Positions 52,601-60,786 of a stretch of DNA of 64,000 nucleotides are shown piece after piece (the stretch's first letter is position 1; each line of letters begins with the position of its first letter). Location of the stretch: contig CALUNH010000004.1 in the NCBI GenBank assembly GCA_944321965.1, forward strand, positions 48,810 to 112,809. Direction: 5' to 3'. Both the position numbers and the translations under genes were made by a program. This DNA is from an uncultured Alistipes sp. Its GTDB lineage: Bacteria > Bacteroidota > Bacteroidia > Bacteroidales > Rikenellaceae. The notes under the pieces are model-generated. The model did no database searches and was not told the DNA's origin. It saw only the letters and a program-made list of their open reading frames with translations.

Positions 52601-53048
52601 GGTGGCGTTCCAGGGTGTCCACGGCAACGAGATCCTGAACCTGAACCGCCGCTATCTGGACAACATGGAGGGCAACGTCAACGGCACGACCATCGCGTTG
52701 AACCGCTGGGTCAGCGCCGACCAGCCGGGTGACGGCAATACCAACCGTGTGAACCGCAAGCAGACGGGAAACAACGGACGCACGTCGACCTGGCACATCG
52801 AGGACGGCAGCTACCTGCGTCTGCAGAACATCGCCCTGGGCTATACGCTTCCGGCGAAGTGGACCAAGAAGTTCTATGTCGAGAAGCTGCGCGTCTACGT
52901 CTCGGCGCAGAACCTCGTGACGTGGACCGACTATTCGGGCTACAACCCGGAGGTCAGCGGCCGCACGAGCGCTCTGACGCCCGGTGAGGACTACGGAACC
53001 TATCCCCTGGCCAAGACCTACATGGTCGGTCTGAATGTTACCTTCTAA
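49662..53048 (+). CDS. SusC/RagA transporter with N-terminal STN signalling domain
   Basis: An 1128-residue TonB-dependent transporter. After the signal peptide (MKPFRLLLAAVLLAASVATASA) comes an STN domain (about residues 25-105: LVQVLDEISRQTGYAFYHSRP...ALDQLFAGTQIGYEI) that contacts FecR. It is followed by the carboxypeptidase-D-like domain (VKGTVTDASGEPVIGATVVV), the TonB box region (ALDDVVVIGYGVVRKRDVST), the plug (VRVRGISSATAGNDPLYIVDG) and the barrel. This is the sensor-transporter of the locus and lies divergent to its sigma/anti-sigma pair. SusD follows after 13 nt. The other two SusC proteins here lack STN domains. Confidence 0.95.
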   Translation: MKPFRLLLAAVLLAASVATASAQQVTVRLRQVKLVQVLDEISRQTGYAFYHSRPTVDPDRIVSLDVVDTKLETALDQLFAGTQIGYEIRNQKIYLTAKPAASTPALQPRSVKGTVTDASGEPVIGATVVVKGTTKGASTGIDGGFTLEVMPDDVIVVSYIGYDTQEIAVGSRTAFEIRLKEEATALDDVVVIGYGVVRKRDVSTAISSIKAEDIANQPISDFRQSMIGKMPGVQVMQTGGDPEGSVMVRVRGISSATAGNDPLYIVDGVPMENGLSNLNTNDIESMEVLKDASSAAIYGSRGSNGVILITTKKGHSETIQVAYDGYYGIEQVSKKIDLMNAYQYAQFAKEGHDNSYYSIYPGGTAPNGERPESYMNWPVELTPYLNGEPGLTDTDWQDAIFRTASTTSHNIAVSGKGKHVNYFISGNYYYKEGVIINSDFERYSFRMNLDGKYKNFKYGVNFSPSYSKSNKVNASGAYGSGGIVQSALTSCPIWPVYNEDGTFNFQGNGYWRIGNDYQHNEILNPVALATLQSEVIDRMSMTGRAFLGYDICKGLSFQTSFGGSFYGAIDNKYRSSELPLLGKAYYDAPSNPEGYSSAGFYFNWLVENQLTYDRMFGDHSLNVILVQSAQKETYKTLNVTATDYPNDQNQTIGGGTVSDGDSRTEQWSLASYLARVQYSYKGKYMLSAAIRADGSSRFGKNNRWGYFPSASAAWRISGEPFFQNAEALRWVSDLKLRASYGQTGNFQIGNYKHLATMDGDNYILGTGSGSLVNGYKPTNVANPNLTWEKTSMFNVGADLSILGGYLNLTAEYYYANTTDMLLEVPIPHLTGYSTTLMNIGKVNNRGWELSATSQHSYANGISYSLNANWAANTNEVKALGANDTPIITSGSVEHAYYITKVGEPIGSYYLLVQDGIFKNAEELKAYPHFDTTQPGDFRFVDVNGDGVIDTDTDRTIVGNYMPDFTYGFGGTFGYRGLDFSVAFQGVHGNEILNLNRRYLDNMEGNVNGTTIALNRWVSADQPGDGNTNRVNRKQTGNNGRTSTWHIEDGSYLRLQNIALGYTLPAKWTKKFYVEKLRVYVSAQNLVTWTDYSGYNPEVSGRTSALTPGEDYGTYPLAKTYMVGLNVTF

Positions 53049-53061
53049 TACGACACAAGAG

Positions 53062-54456
53062 ATGAAAAAGATACGGATTTTCAGCGCACTCATTGCGCTG
53101 CTCGGCCTGGGTTCGTGCGGCGAGGACTTCTTCAACCTTACGCCGAACTACGAAGTGGCCGTCGACGACATCTATGAAACGGCGAGCGATTTCGACATTG
53201 CCGTCCTGGGCTGCTATGCCAAGTTCCAGACGCAGGTGAACTACTATACCGAGCTCTGCGAGTACCGGAGCGACAACCTCTACCTCGATGCCCCGACGGC
53301 GGGCACGCAGGACCGCTATGACATCGACCAGTTCCGCGACAACGCCTCGAACGGCATTCTGGAGGATGCGTGGGCCAATTTCGACAATGCGGTCTACCGT
53401 TGCAACATGGTGCTCGACCGCATCGACGGGGCCGGTTTCGACGAGACGCTCAAGGCGCAGTACAAGGGAGAGGCGATGTTCCTGCGGGCCTATACCTACT
53501 TCATGAAGTACCGGCTCTGGGGCTGTGTTCCCACGACGCGGAAGGTCGTGACGGTCGAGGAGGCGTTGCAGATCGGCCGTTCGTCCGAGGAGGAGATGTT
53601 CGATCTGATTGCCGGCGACCTGCAGGAGATCATCGACAACGGGATGCTCCCTGAATCCTACGACGGGGCCGATGCGGGCCGTGCGACGCTCGGGGCGGCG
53701 CGGGCTCTGCTGGGGAAGGTCTACCTGACGTTCAAGAAGCCGCAGGAGGCCGTCAACGTCCTGAAAGAGGTCGTCGGGAAGTACGCCCTGTTGGAGAATG
53801 TGGCGGATGTCTTCGATGTGAACAACAAGATGAACGGCGAGGTGATCTTTGCCGTGCGTTTCAACAAGTCGGTGGTCGACGAGGGGCACGGGGCCTGGTT
53901 CTCGATTTCGAACCTGACGGACAACTCGGGCCAGAGCCCTGTTCTGAAGGCGTTGTACAGCGACGACGATGCGCGCAAGGCCCTGATCGAATACCAGAAG
54001 GTGCCCGACGTGCAGCTCTACCTGATGAAGAAGTTCTTCGACACGCGCGACGCGACGACGCTCCAGTACGGCAACGATCAGATCCTGCTGCGCTATGCCG
54101 ACGTGCTGCTGCTTTACGCCGAGGCGCTCAACGAGGTGGGGTATGACGGTTCGGCGGGGTCGCCGGCCCTCGAAGCACTCAATGCCGTCCACACGCGGGC
54201 CGGGCTCGATCCGCTGAATATCACCGATCTGCCCGATCAGGATTCGTTCCGCCGCGCCGTGTGCCTCGAACGCCAGAAGGAGTTCCCCTACGAGGGGCAG
54301 CGGTGGTTCGATCTCGTGCGCATGGGCTATGCAAAAGAGGCGATGGCGGCCGAAGGCCACACCATTCAGGACTACCAGTTGCTTTACCCGATTCCCAATA
54401 CGGAGCTTGAACGCATCAACGATACCTCGCTGCTGTGGCAGAACCCCGGTTATTAA
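53062..54456 (+). CDS. SusD/RagB family nutrient-binding lipoprotein
   Basis: A 464-residue outer-membrane lipoprotein (signal MKKIRIFSALIALLGLGSC). TPR-like SusD helices (GEAMFLRAYTYFMKYRLWG) and the C-terminal ERQKEFPYEGQRWFDLVRMG motif are clear. It forms the lid for the STN-type SusC encoded 13 nt upstream. The ATG at 53062 begins the signal peptide and is preferred over an in-frame ATG or other start that would overlap susC. Confidence 0.95.
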   Translation: MKKIRIFSALIALLGLGSCGEDFFNLTPNYEVAVDDIYETASDFDIAVLGCYAKFQTQVNYYTELCEYRSDNLYLDAPTAGTQDRYDIDQFRDNASNGILEDAWANFDNAVYRCNMVLDRIDGAGFDETLKAQYKGEAMFLRAYTYFMKYRLWGCVPTTRKVVTVEEALQIGRSSEEEMFDLIAGDLQEIIDNGMLPESYDGADAGRATLGAARALLGKVYLTFKKPQEAVNVLKEVVGKYALLENVADVFDVNNKMNGEVIFAVRFNKSVVDEGHGAWFSISNLTDNSGQSPVLKALYSDDDARKALIEYQKVPDVQLYLMKKFFDTRDATTLQYGNDQILLRYADVLLLYAEALNEVGYDGSAGSPALEALNAVHTRAGLDPLNITDLPDQDSFRRAVCLERQKEFPYEGQRWFDLVRMGYAKEAMAAEGHTIQDYQLLYPIPNTELERINDTSLLWQNPGY

Positions 54457-54468
54457 TGGTTAAAACGA

Positions 54469-56442
54469 ATGACGACGATGAAAAACATACTTCTTTGGGC
54501 GCTTTCAGGTGCCGTGCTGCTGGCGGGATGCAGCAAGGATCAGCTGCCGCAGGCTTCGTTCGACCGCTTTCAGGTCGAGACGGTGACGGCCACGGCGGGC
54601 GACGGTACAGCCACCGTCTCATGGACCGCACAGGCGGAGAAACCCCAGCCGCTCGACTACTACGTCTCCTGGACGCCCGACAATGCCCAGATCGAAGGCG
54701 GTGACGCGACGGTCGAGGCCGGACAGCATTCGCTGACGGTCGACGGACTGGTCAACGACTGCACCTACACGTTTGCCGTGCAGGCCCGCTATGCGGACGG
54801 GCTGTCGATGAAGGTCACGGCCTTTGCGACGCCGAAGTCGACCCGTATCGCGGCCTCGAACTTCAAGGCGATGGCCGGTGACGGTCGCGTGTTCCTCTCG
54901 TGGGTGGCCCCGGAGACTGCGCTGGACTATGCCTACCGGCTGGTTGTCACCTCGGAGTCGGAGAATGACAGAACATTGACGGTCGAGGCCGACGAAGAGT
55001 CCTGCCTCGTAGAGGAGCTGACCAACGACCGCGAATACACCTTTGCACTGACGTGCGTCTACGCCCACGGCGACTCCGAGACGTTGAAGGTCACGGCGAC
55101 GCCCGGACTGATCGATCCGTTTGTCGTGACGCCCACTTCGTCGGCCGACCTGGCTTCGCTGCGGCAGTTCGAGCTCTGTTCGTTCGAGTACAACCCGGCC
55201 TATTTCGTGCGCGGCACGGTGGCTTCGGTCCGCTGGGACTTCGGTGACGGAGGCACCTCGGAAGAGGAGGTTCCGCTCTACGCCTTTGCCCGGACCGGAA
55301 CGTGGACCGTCACGCTGACGGTGACCTACGAGGACCGGACTACGGAGTCGGCCACCCGGGAGATCACGGTTTCGGGCCTTGCCTGGTCGACGTTCCCGAA
55401 CGCCGGATACCAGAAGGCCAGCCAGATTGCCTTCACACCCGACGGCCAGACGCTCTACACCATCTCGCAGACCGACAAGAAGCTCATCGCCGTGAATGCC
55501 ATTACGGGCCAGACCCGCTGGAGCTATACGACCGATGCCGCGACCTACGGCGCCGGGCCTTCGGTCGGAGCCGACGGTACGGTCTATTTCGGGACCGAGG
55601 ATAACGACGGCTCGTTCTATGCCGTTTCGTCGACCGGCTCCCTCCGCTGGAAGAAATCGCTCGGTGCAAAGGTGCAGGCCGCTCCTGCGGTGACCTCCGA
55701 CGGCGTGGTCTATGCGCTGGCCAACGACGGCCGTCTCTATGCCTTCGATGCGGCATCGGGCGACGGGAAGTGGTCGGCCGAGCAGAGCGGTGTGGGCGGC
55801 GGTGTCGTGGTCGATGCCGACGGGACGGTCTACATCGGCACCTCGACCGGCATCTGGGCCTATACGGCATCCGGACAGATGAAATGGGCTTCGGCAACGG
55901 CCTATGCGGTCACCGAACGAGGCGGTTCGCTGGCCCTGCATGACGGCGTGCTGTATGCCGTACTGAAGGCCTCGTCGAAGGGTTGCGTGGCCGTCAATAC
56001 GTCGGACGGCAGTGAACTGTGGCACTACGAAACGACCAACGGCGACTGCTACCATCCGGCCGTGGACGGCGAGGGAACGGTCTACTTCTGCGAGAAGAAC
56101 GGCTACCTCTACGCCGTAAAGCGCGACGGCTCGCTCAAATGGGAGGACAAGAGCGCAACCAGCTACATCTATTCGGGATTTGCACTCGATGAAGTGGGTA
56201 CGGCCTACATTTCGCAATATGTGTCGCCCTTCTCGCTGCTGGCGTTCGACGCCTCGGGCGCCCGTTCCGAATACACCTCGATTGGTTCGCAGACGATGAG
56301 CCCCGTGACGATCGGCCCGGACCAGCGGCTTTACTACGGCAAGAACGGCGAATTCGGAGCCATCGGAGTGCCGAATCCTGCGGCGACGGACGGCTGGCCC
56401 ATGCGCGGCGGAAATGCGCAGGGCAGCAACTCCCTGAAATGA
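54469..56442 (+). CDS. Surface lipoprotein with FN3-like, PKD and PQQ-type beta-propeller domains
   Basis: A 657-residue lipoprotein (signal NILLWALSGAVLLAGC). Two fibronectin-III-like domains span about residues 30-115 and 120-210 (ATVSWTAQ...TFAVQARYADG; VFLSWVAPE...TFALTCVYAHG). A PKD-like domain follows (VRWDFGDGGTSEEEVPLYAF). From about residue 310 to the end is a PQQ/YncE-like beta-propeller with repeats such as GTVYFGTEDNDGSFYAVSS and GVVYALANDGRLYAFDAAS. No catalytic motif is seen; it is probably a ligand-binding surface accessory of the SusCD complex. The next gene overlaps its stop by 4 nt. Confidence 0.88.
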   Translation: MTTMKNILLWALSGAVLLAGCSKDQLPQASFDRFQVETVTATAGDGTATVSWTAQAEKPQPLDYYVSWTPDNAQIEGGDATVEAGQHSLTVDGLVNDCTYTFAVQARYADGLSMKVTAFATPKSTRIAASNFKAMAGDGRVFLSWVAPETALDYAYRLVVTSESENDRTLTVEADEESCLVEELTNDREYTFALTCVYAHGDSETLKVTATPGLIDPFVVTPTSSADLASLRQFELCSFEYNPAYFVRGTVASVRWDFGDGGTSEEEVPLYAFARTGTWTVTLTVTYEDRTTESATREITVSGLAWSTFPNAGYQKASQIAFTPDGQTLYTISQTDKKLIAVNAITGQTRWSYTTDAATYGAGPSVGADGTVYFGTEDNDGSFYAVSSTGSLRWKKSLGAKVQAAPAVTSDGVVYALANDGRLYAFDAASGDGKWSAEQSGVGGGVVVDADGTVYIGTSTGIWAYTASGQMKWASATAYAVTERGGSLALHDGVLYAVLKASSKGCVAVNTSDGSELWHYETTNGDCYHPAVDGEGTVYFCEKNGYLYAVKRDGSLKWEDKSATSYIYSGFALDEVGTAYISQYVSPFSLLAFDASGARSEYTSIGSQTMSPVTIGPDQRLYYGKNGEFGAIGVPNPAATDGWPMRGGNAQGSNSLK

Positions 56443-57353
56443 CCATGAAACGGTTTGCAATACTTCTGACACTCTTCCTGCTCGGTATGGAGATCCCCTC
56501 TTCGGCCCAACGGCCCGAGGTCGGGACCTCCACCGCCGTGTGGGGGTCGCTTCCCACGGTCGAAGAGCTGCGGCAGGCCGCCACCGACGGCATCCCGTGG
56601 GTTGAGGTCGCCGTGAACCAATGCTACCGGGGGGTTCCCGAAGGGGAGCAGTACCCGCGGATGCAACGGGTGAAAGAGCGCATCGACAGTGCCGGTATGA
56701 AGGTCTGGTCGGTGCATTTGCCCTTCTCGCGGACGCTCGATATTTCGGTCGCGGACGATTCGCTGCGGGCGGAGAACGTGGCATTCCTTGCGAAGATGAT
56801 CCGCCGGAGCTGCGAGCTTTATGCGCCGCAGCGGCTGGTGCTGCACCCCAGCTCGGAGCCGATTGCCGACAGCCTGCGTGAGCAGCGGATCGGAAATGCC
56901 GTCGCATCGATCCGCACACTCAAGGGGGTGGCCGACGAGTGCGGCGTGGAACTCTGTATCGAGAACCTGCCCCGCACCTGCCTGGGCAATACGCCCGAAG
57001 AACTGGTGCGCATCGTCGACGCGGTGCCGGGCGTCGGGATCTGTTTCGATACGAACCACTATGTACGGGGAACGGTTGCCCACTTCATCGAGGTGGCCGG
57101 GCGTCGGATCCGGACCGTGCACATCTCCGACTACGATTTCGTGAACGAATGCCACTGGCTGCCCTACGAGGGGCAGATCGACTGGGGAGCCTTTCTCGCC
57201 GAGCTGCGTGGGAAGGCCGGGTATGACGGCGTGCTGATGCACGAGGTGAAGAGGCGGCGGCGCGACGGCAGCCGCACGACAACCCGCGACATCGTTGCGG
57301 GGTTCAAACGTATGTGCGAAGACTATAACGAATTAAATCAAACGAAGCCATGA
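56439..57353 (+). CDS. Exported sugar phosphate isomerase/epimerase-like TIM-barrel protein
   Basis: A 304-residue protein with a signal peptide (MKRFAILLTLFLLGMEIPSSAQ) and an AP-endonuclease/xylose-isomerase-like TIM barrel. Metal-ligand segments are VWSVHLPFSRT, LVLHPSSEP, LCIENLPRT, GICFDTNHYV and IRTVHISDYDF, ending with GVLMHEVKR. The signal peptide places it in the periplasm, unlike sugar isomerases of central metabolism. It overlaps both neighbours by 4 nt (ATGA), so it is translationally coupled. The substrate could be a sugar or polyol head group; this is not established. Confidence 0.85.
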   Translation: MTMKRFAILLTLFLLGMEIPSSAQRPEVGTSTAVWGSLPTVEELRQAATDGIPWVEVAVNQCYRGVPEGEQYPRMQRVKERIDSAGMKVWSVHLPFSRTLDISVADDSLRAENVAFLAKMIRRSCELYAPQRLVLHPSSEPIADSLREQRIGNAVASIRTLKGVADECGVELCIENLPRTCLGNTPEELVRIVDAVPGVGICFDTNHYVRGTVAHFIEVAGRRIRTVHISDYDFVNECHWLPYEGQIDWGAFLAELRGKAGYDGVLMHEVKRRRRDGSRTTTRDIVAGFKRMCEDYNELNQTKP

Positions 57354-58375
57354 AAATTTTCTTCCGTCTGTTTTTGTCCGCGGGGCTGGTAGCCGGGCTT
57401 GCGGCCTGCAACGAAAAGGGGGAGGAACGGACGCCGGAACCCGCACAGCCGAATGCGGCTGTGGAGACGATGGAGGCGCTGTGGGCGACTTCGCCGCTCG
57501 ATGCGGGTCTCACGACCCGCCGCGAACTCTTCTCGACGATTCAGAGCTATGCCGACGCCTGTGCGAGTTCGACCTTTTCGAGTTTTCTCGATGCCGACGA
57601 ACGGCTGGCCGCCTCGCTGGTGAAGAGCGAGAAGATCCTGACCTGCTACGATGCGGCCTTCGACCGGGTGCTGAACGGCCTGCGCGAAGAGGCACCCGCC
57701 GCGGGCGAGGTCCATATCTGGATGCTCTACAACATGGGTTATGTCGTCCGCACACCGTCGGGCTGTTTCGGTGTGGACATCTACCACCGCCGGGCCGCTG
57801 AACTGGCTCCGTATCTCGATTTCTATGCCTCGACGCATGTCCATCAGGACCACAGGTGGCAGGGGCTGATCGATGCGATGCTCGAAGCCGGGAAGCCCGT
57901 CGTGACGAACTACCTCGAACGGCCGGGATACGGATACACCTCGGAGACGGCTGCCGACTACACGATCGGCAATTTCGAGCTCCATACCTTCATCACGAAC
58001 CACAACGACGGTTCGACGAACGTCCCCGTGACGGTCTTCCAGATCGAATGCGGCGCCGATACCGGCCATTTCGTGCTGCTGCACTCCGGCGACTCCAACT
58101 TCCGTCCCGAGCAGTTCGACGTGACGGAGGAGATCGACGTCTACATCCTGCGCTACGCGCCCAACGAGTTGACCGAGAACAACGTCGTCGGCAAGCTCTT
58201 CACACCGGGATACGCGCTGCTGTCGCACATCCTGGAGCTTTCGCACGCCGATCCCTCGACGTCGCGCTGGACCCTCGAACAGGGACTGAACCGCGCCTCG
58301 AAACTCGACTGCGAGCACAGCCTTATGCCTTTCTGGGGGGAACGGCTGATCTGGAAAAACAACAAACTCGAATAG
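57350..58375 (+). CDS. Metallo-beta-lactamase-fold lipoprotein
   Basis: A 341-residue lipoprotein (signal FFRLFLSAGLVAGLAAC). The first 120 residues are helical. An MBL-fold core follows with the metal motif STHVHQDHRW (HxHxDH) near residue 164, TFITNHNDG, and LLHSGDSNF, which supplies further ligands. The fold suggests a zinc-dependent hydrolase, perhaps a phosphodiesterase given its neighbours. The start overlaps the TIM-barrel gene by 4 nt and the GDPD gene follows 3 nt after the stop. Confidence 0.82.
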   Translation: MKIFFRLFLSAGLVAGLAACNEKGEERTPEPAQPNAAVETMEALWATSPLDAGLTTRRELFSTIQSYADACASSTFSSFLDADERLAASLVKSEKILTCYDAAFDRVLNGLREEAPAAGEVHIWMLYNMGYVVRTPSGCFGVDIYHRRAAELAPYLDFYASTHVHQDHRWQGLIDAMLEAGKPVVTNYLERPGYGYTSETAADYTIGNFELHTFITNHNDGSTNVPVTVFQIECGADTGHFVLLHSGDSNFRPEQFDVTEEIDVYILRYAPNELTENNVVGKLFTPGYALLSHILELSHADPSTSRWTLEQGLNRASKLDCEHSLMPFWGERLIWKNNKLE

Positions 58376-58378
58376 ACC

Positions 58379-59302
58379 ATGACACGAATCATATCCTTCC
58401 TGCTGGCACTCGCCGTGCTGGCAGGCTGCTCCGGGGGTGCCGGACGGACGGCAGCACCGGAAAACCGGGCCGAAGGGCTTCGGGAACGTCTTCTTGCGGG
58501 TGATACGACCGCGGTTTTTGTCGTGGCGCACCGCGGAGACTGGCGCTACGCCCCCGAAAACTCCATTGCGGCCATCGAACACTCGATCGCCGTGGGGGTC
58601 GACGTGGTTGAACTGGACCTTCAACTGACCCGCGACAGCGTGCTGATTGTCATGCACGACGCCACGCTGAACCGCACAACCACGGGCAAGGGGCGTGTGG
58701 CCGACTGGACGCTGGATTCGATCCGCACGCTCCGGCTCAAGAACGGCTGCGGCATCCGGACTAAACACCCGGTCCCGACGCTCGAAGAGGCGCTGCTGGC
58801 GGCCAAGGGGCGCGTGCTGGTGAACCTCGACAAGGCCGACCGCTATTTCGACCTGGTGGTGCCGGTGCTGGAACGGACCGGCACGACGCGCCAGATCGTC
58901 ATGAAGGGCTCGAAACCCGCCGCCGAGGTGCTGTCCCTGTACGGGAAATACCTCGGCGAAGTGATCTACATGCCGGTGGTGAACCTCGACAGCGAGAATG
59001 CCGCGGAACTGATGCAGGGGTACGTCGCCGACCTGAAGCCCGCAGCCTGCGAATTGCTCTATGCCCGGGCCGAAGATACGGTCATGCCGCTGCGGATGCG
59101 CGACACGCTGCGCGGACGGGCGCTGATCTGGTACAATACGCTGTGGGATACCCTGTGCGGCGGCCATGACGACGACCTGTCGCTCGAAGATCCCGATGCG
59201 GCGTTCGGCTATTTGATCGATACGCTCGGCGCCCGGATCCTCCAGACCGACCGCGCCGAACATCTGCTCGACTACCTTCGCCAACGCGGGTTGCACGACT
59301 AA
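58379..59302 (+). CDS. Glycerophosphodiester phosphodiesterase lipoprotein
   Basis: A 307-residue GDPD-family enzyme that would split glycerophosphodiesters into glycerol 3-phosphate and an alcohol. The lipoprotein signal is MTRIISFLLALAVLAGC. Catalytic elements are VVAHRGDWRYAPENSIAAI (HR and EN), VDVVELDLQLTRD (E and D metal ligands) and IVMHDATLNRTT (second histidine). It would act at the envelope and deliver its phosphate product to the transporter encoded 13 nt downstream. Confidence 0.92.
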   Translation: MTRIISFLLALAVLAGCSGGAGRTAAPENRAEGLRERLLAGDTTAVFVVAHRGDWRYAPENSIAAIEHSIAVGVDVVELDLQLTRDSVLIVMHDATLNRTTTGKGRVADWTLDSIRTLRLKNGCGIRTKHPVPTLEEALLAAKGRVLVNLDKADRYFDLVVPVLERTGTTRQIVMKGSKPAAEVLSLYGKYLGEVIYMPVVNLDSENAAELMQGYVADLKPAACELLYARAEDTVMPLRMRDTLRGRALIWYNTLWDTLCGGHDDDLSLEDPDAAFGYLIDTLGARILQTDRAEHLLDYLRQRGLHD

Positions 59303-59315
59303 TTTCTCGAAAACC

Positions 59316-60662
59316 ATGAACCTGCTGAAATTTTTTGCCATCTCACCGGCTTCGGAGCCGCTGACCGATCCCGAAGCCGTCCGCAAACGCTACGGGCGGC
59401 TGCGCTGGTCGGTCTTCCTCTCCGCCACGCTCGGATACGGACTCTACTACGTCTGCCGCCTGAGCCTGAATGTCATCAAGAAACCGATCGTCGATGCCGG
59501 GGTGCTCTCCGAGAGCGAACTGGGCATCATCGGCTCGGGACTCTTCATCACCTACGCCGTCGGGAAACTCACGAACGGCTTTCTGGCCGATCGCAGCAAC
59601 ATCCGCCGCTTCCTCGCGGCCGGACTGCTCGTCACGGCACTGATCAACCTCGTGCTGGGCTTCACGACTTCGTTTGCCGTCTTCCTCGTGCTGTGGGCCG
59701 TGAACGGCTGGGCGCAGTCGATGGGGGCCGCGCCGTGCGTCGTGGCTCTGTCCCGCTGGTTCGGAGACAGGGAACGGGGGACCTTTTACGGGCTGTGGTC
59801 GTCGAGCCACAACATCGGCGAGGCGATCACCTTCATCGTAACGGCCGTGATTGTCGCCTCGTTAGGCTGGCAGTGGGGGTTCCGCGGTGCCGCCGTCCTG
59901 GGATTGCTGGGCTTCCTGATCGTCGTGCTCTTCATGCGCGACACGCCCCAAAGCAACGGCCTGCCGCCCGTGGCGGTCTACAAGGGCGACCAGCCCCGGG
60001 AGGGGGCTGCGGCGGCCGACGGCAAATCGGTCGGCGAATACCAGAAGGAGGTGCTGCGCAACCCGGCCATCTGGATGCTGGCGCTGGCCAGTGCCTTCAT
60101 GTACATTTCGCGCTACGCCGTGAACAGTTGGGGGATCTTCTTCCTTGAGGCCGACAAGGGCTACACGAATCTCGAAGCCAGTTCGGTGATCTCGATCAGC
60201 TCGGTCTGCGGAATTGTCGGGACCATCGCTTCGGGGTGGGTTTCGGACCGCTTCTTCGGCGGGCGGCGCAACCTCCCGGCGCTGATCTTCGGCGTGATGA
60301 ACATCCTCGGACTGTGTTTGTTCCTGCTGGGGCCGCGCGACTGCTTCTGGCTCGATGCCGCGAGCATGGTGATCTTCGGACTGGCCATCGGGGCGCTGAT
60401 CTGCTTCCTCGGAGGGCTGATGGCCGTGGACATCGCCTCGAAAAAGGCCTCCGGGGCGGCGCTGGGTGTCGTCGGGATCGCCAGCTACGTGGGTGCCGCG
60501 GTGCAGGACCTGCTGAGCGGCATCCTGATCCAGCACGGCAGGAGCGGGGGAGCGGCCGACGCTGCGGCATACGACTTCTCGGTGGTTACCTGGTTTTGGA
60601 TCGGGGCCGCCATCCTGTCGGTCCTCTGCACGCTGACCGTCTGGAAAGCCCGCGCGAAGTAG
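59316..60662 (+). CDS. Organophosphate:phosphate antiporter-like MFS transporter (GlpT/UhpT family)
   Basis: A 448-residue inner-membrane protein with 12 hydrophobic segments. GYGLYYVCRLSLNVIKKPI near residue 40 and GLFITYAVGKLTNGFLADRSNIR match the opening helices of the GlpT/UhpT/PgtP family, and LWSSSHNIGEAI lies in the middle of the first half. These antiporters exchange external glycerol 3-phosphate or hexose phosphate for phosphate. Being last in an operon with a GDPD enzyme favours glycerol 3-phosphate. Confidence 0.88.
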   Translation: MNLLKFFAISPASEPLTDPEAVRKRYGRLRWSVFLSATLGYGLYYVCRLSLNVIKKPIVDAGVLSESELGIIGSGLFITYAVGKLTNGFLADRSNIRRFLAAGLLVTALINLVLGFTTSFAVFLVLWAVNGWAQSMGAAPCVVALSRWFGDRERGTFYGLWSSSHNIGEAITFIVTAVIVASLGWQWGFRGAAVLGLLGFLIVVLFMRDTPQSNGLPPVAVYKGDQPREGAAAADGKSVGEYQKEVLRNPAIWMLALASAFMYISRYAVNSWGIFFLEADKGYTNLEASSVISISSVCGIVGTIASGWVSDRFFGGRRNLPALIFGVMNILGLCLFLLGPRDCFWLDAASMVIFGLAIGALICFLGGLMAVDIASKKASGAALGVVGIASYVGAAVQDLLSGILIQHGRSGGAADAAAYDFSVVTWFWIGAAILSVLCTLTVWKARAK

Positions 60663-60692
60663 GGTGGCGCCTTTTCCGGACATCCGACCTTG

Positions 60693-60727
60693 GGTTCGGC
60701 CGGGCGGATCCCATCCCCGGCCGAACC
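60693..60727. terminator. 12-bp perfect hairpin after the phosphate-ester operon
   Basis: GGTTCGGCCGGG and CCCGGCCGAACC pair perfectly around an 11-nt loop, 30 nt past the transporter stop. There is no T-run. CGGGCGGATCC occurs in the loop region and again just after the stem. It probably marks the operon end or stabilises the 3' end. Confidence 0.6.
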
Positions 60728-60786
60728 GGGCGGATCCTGCCAAACACCATCCAAACACCATCCATACGTAAAAACAGATATGAATC

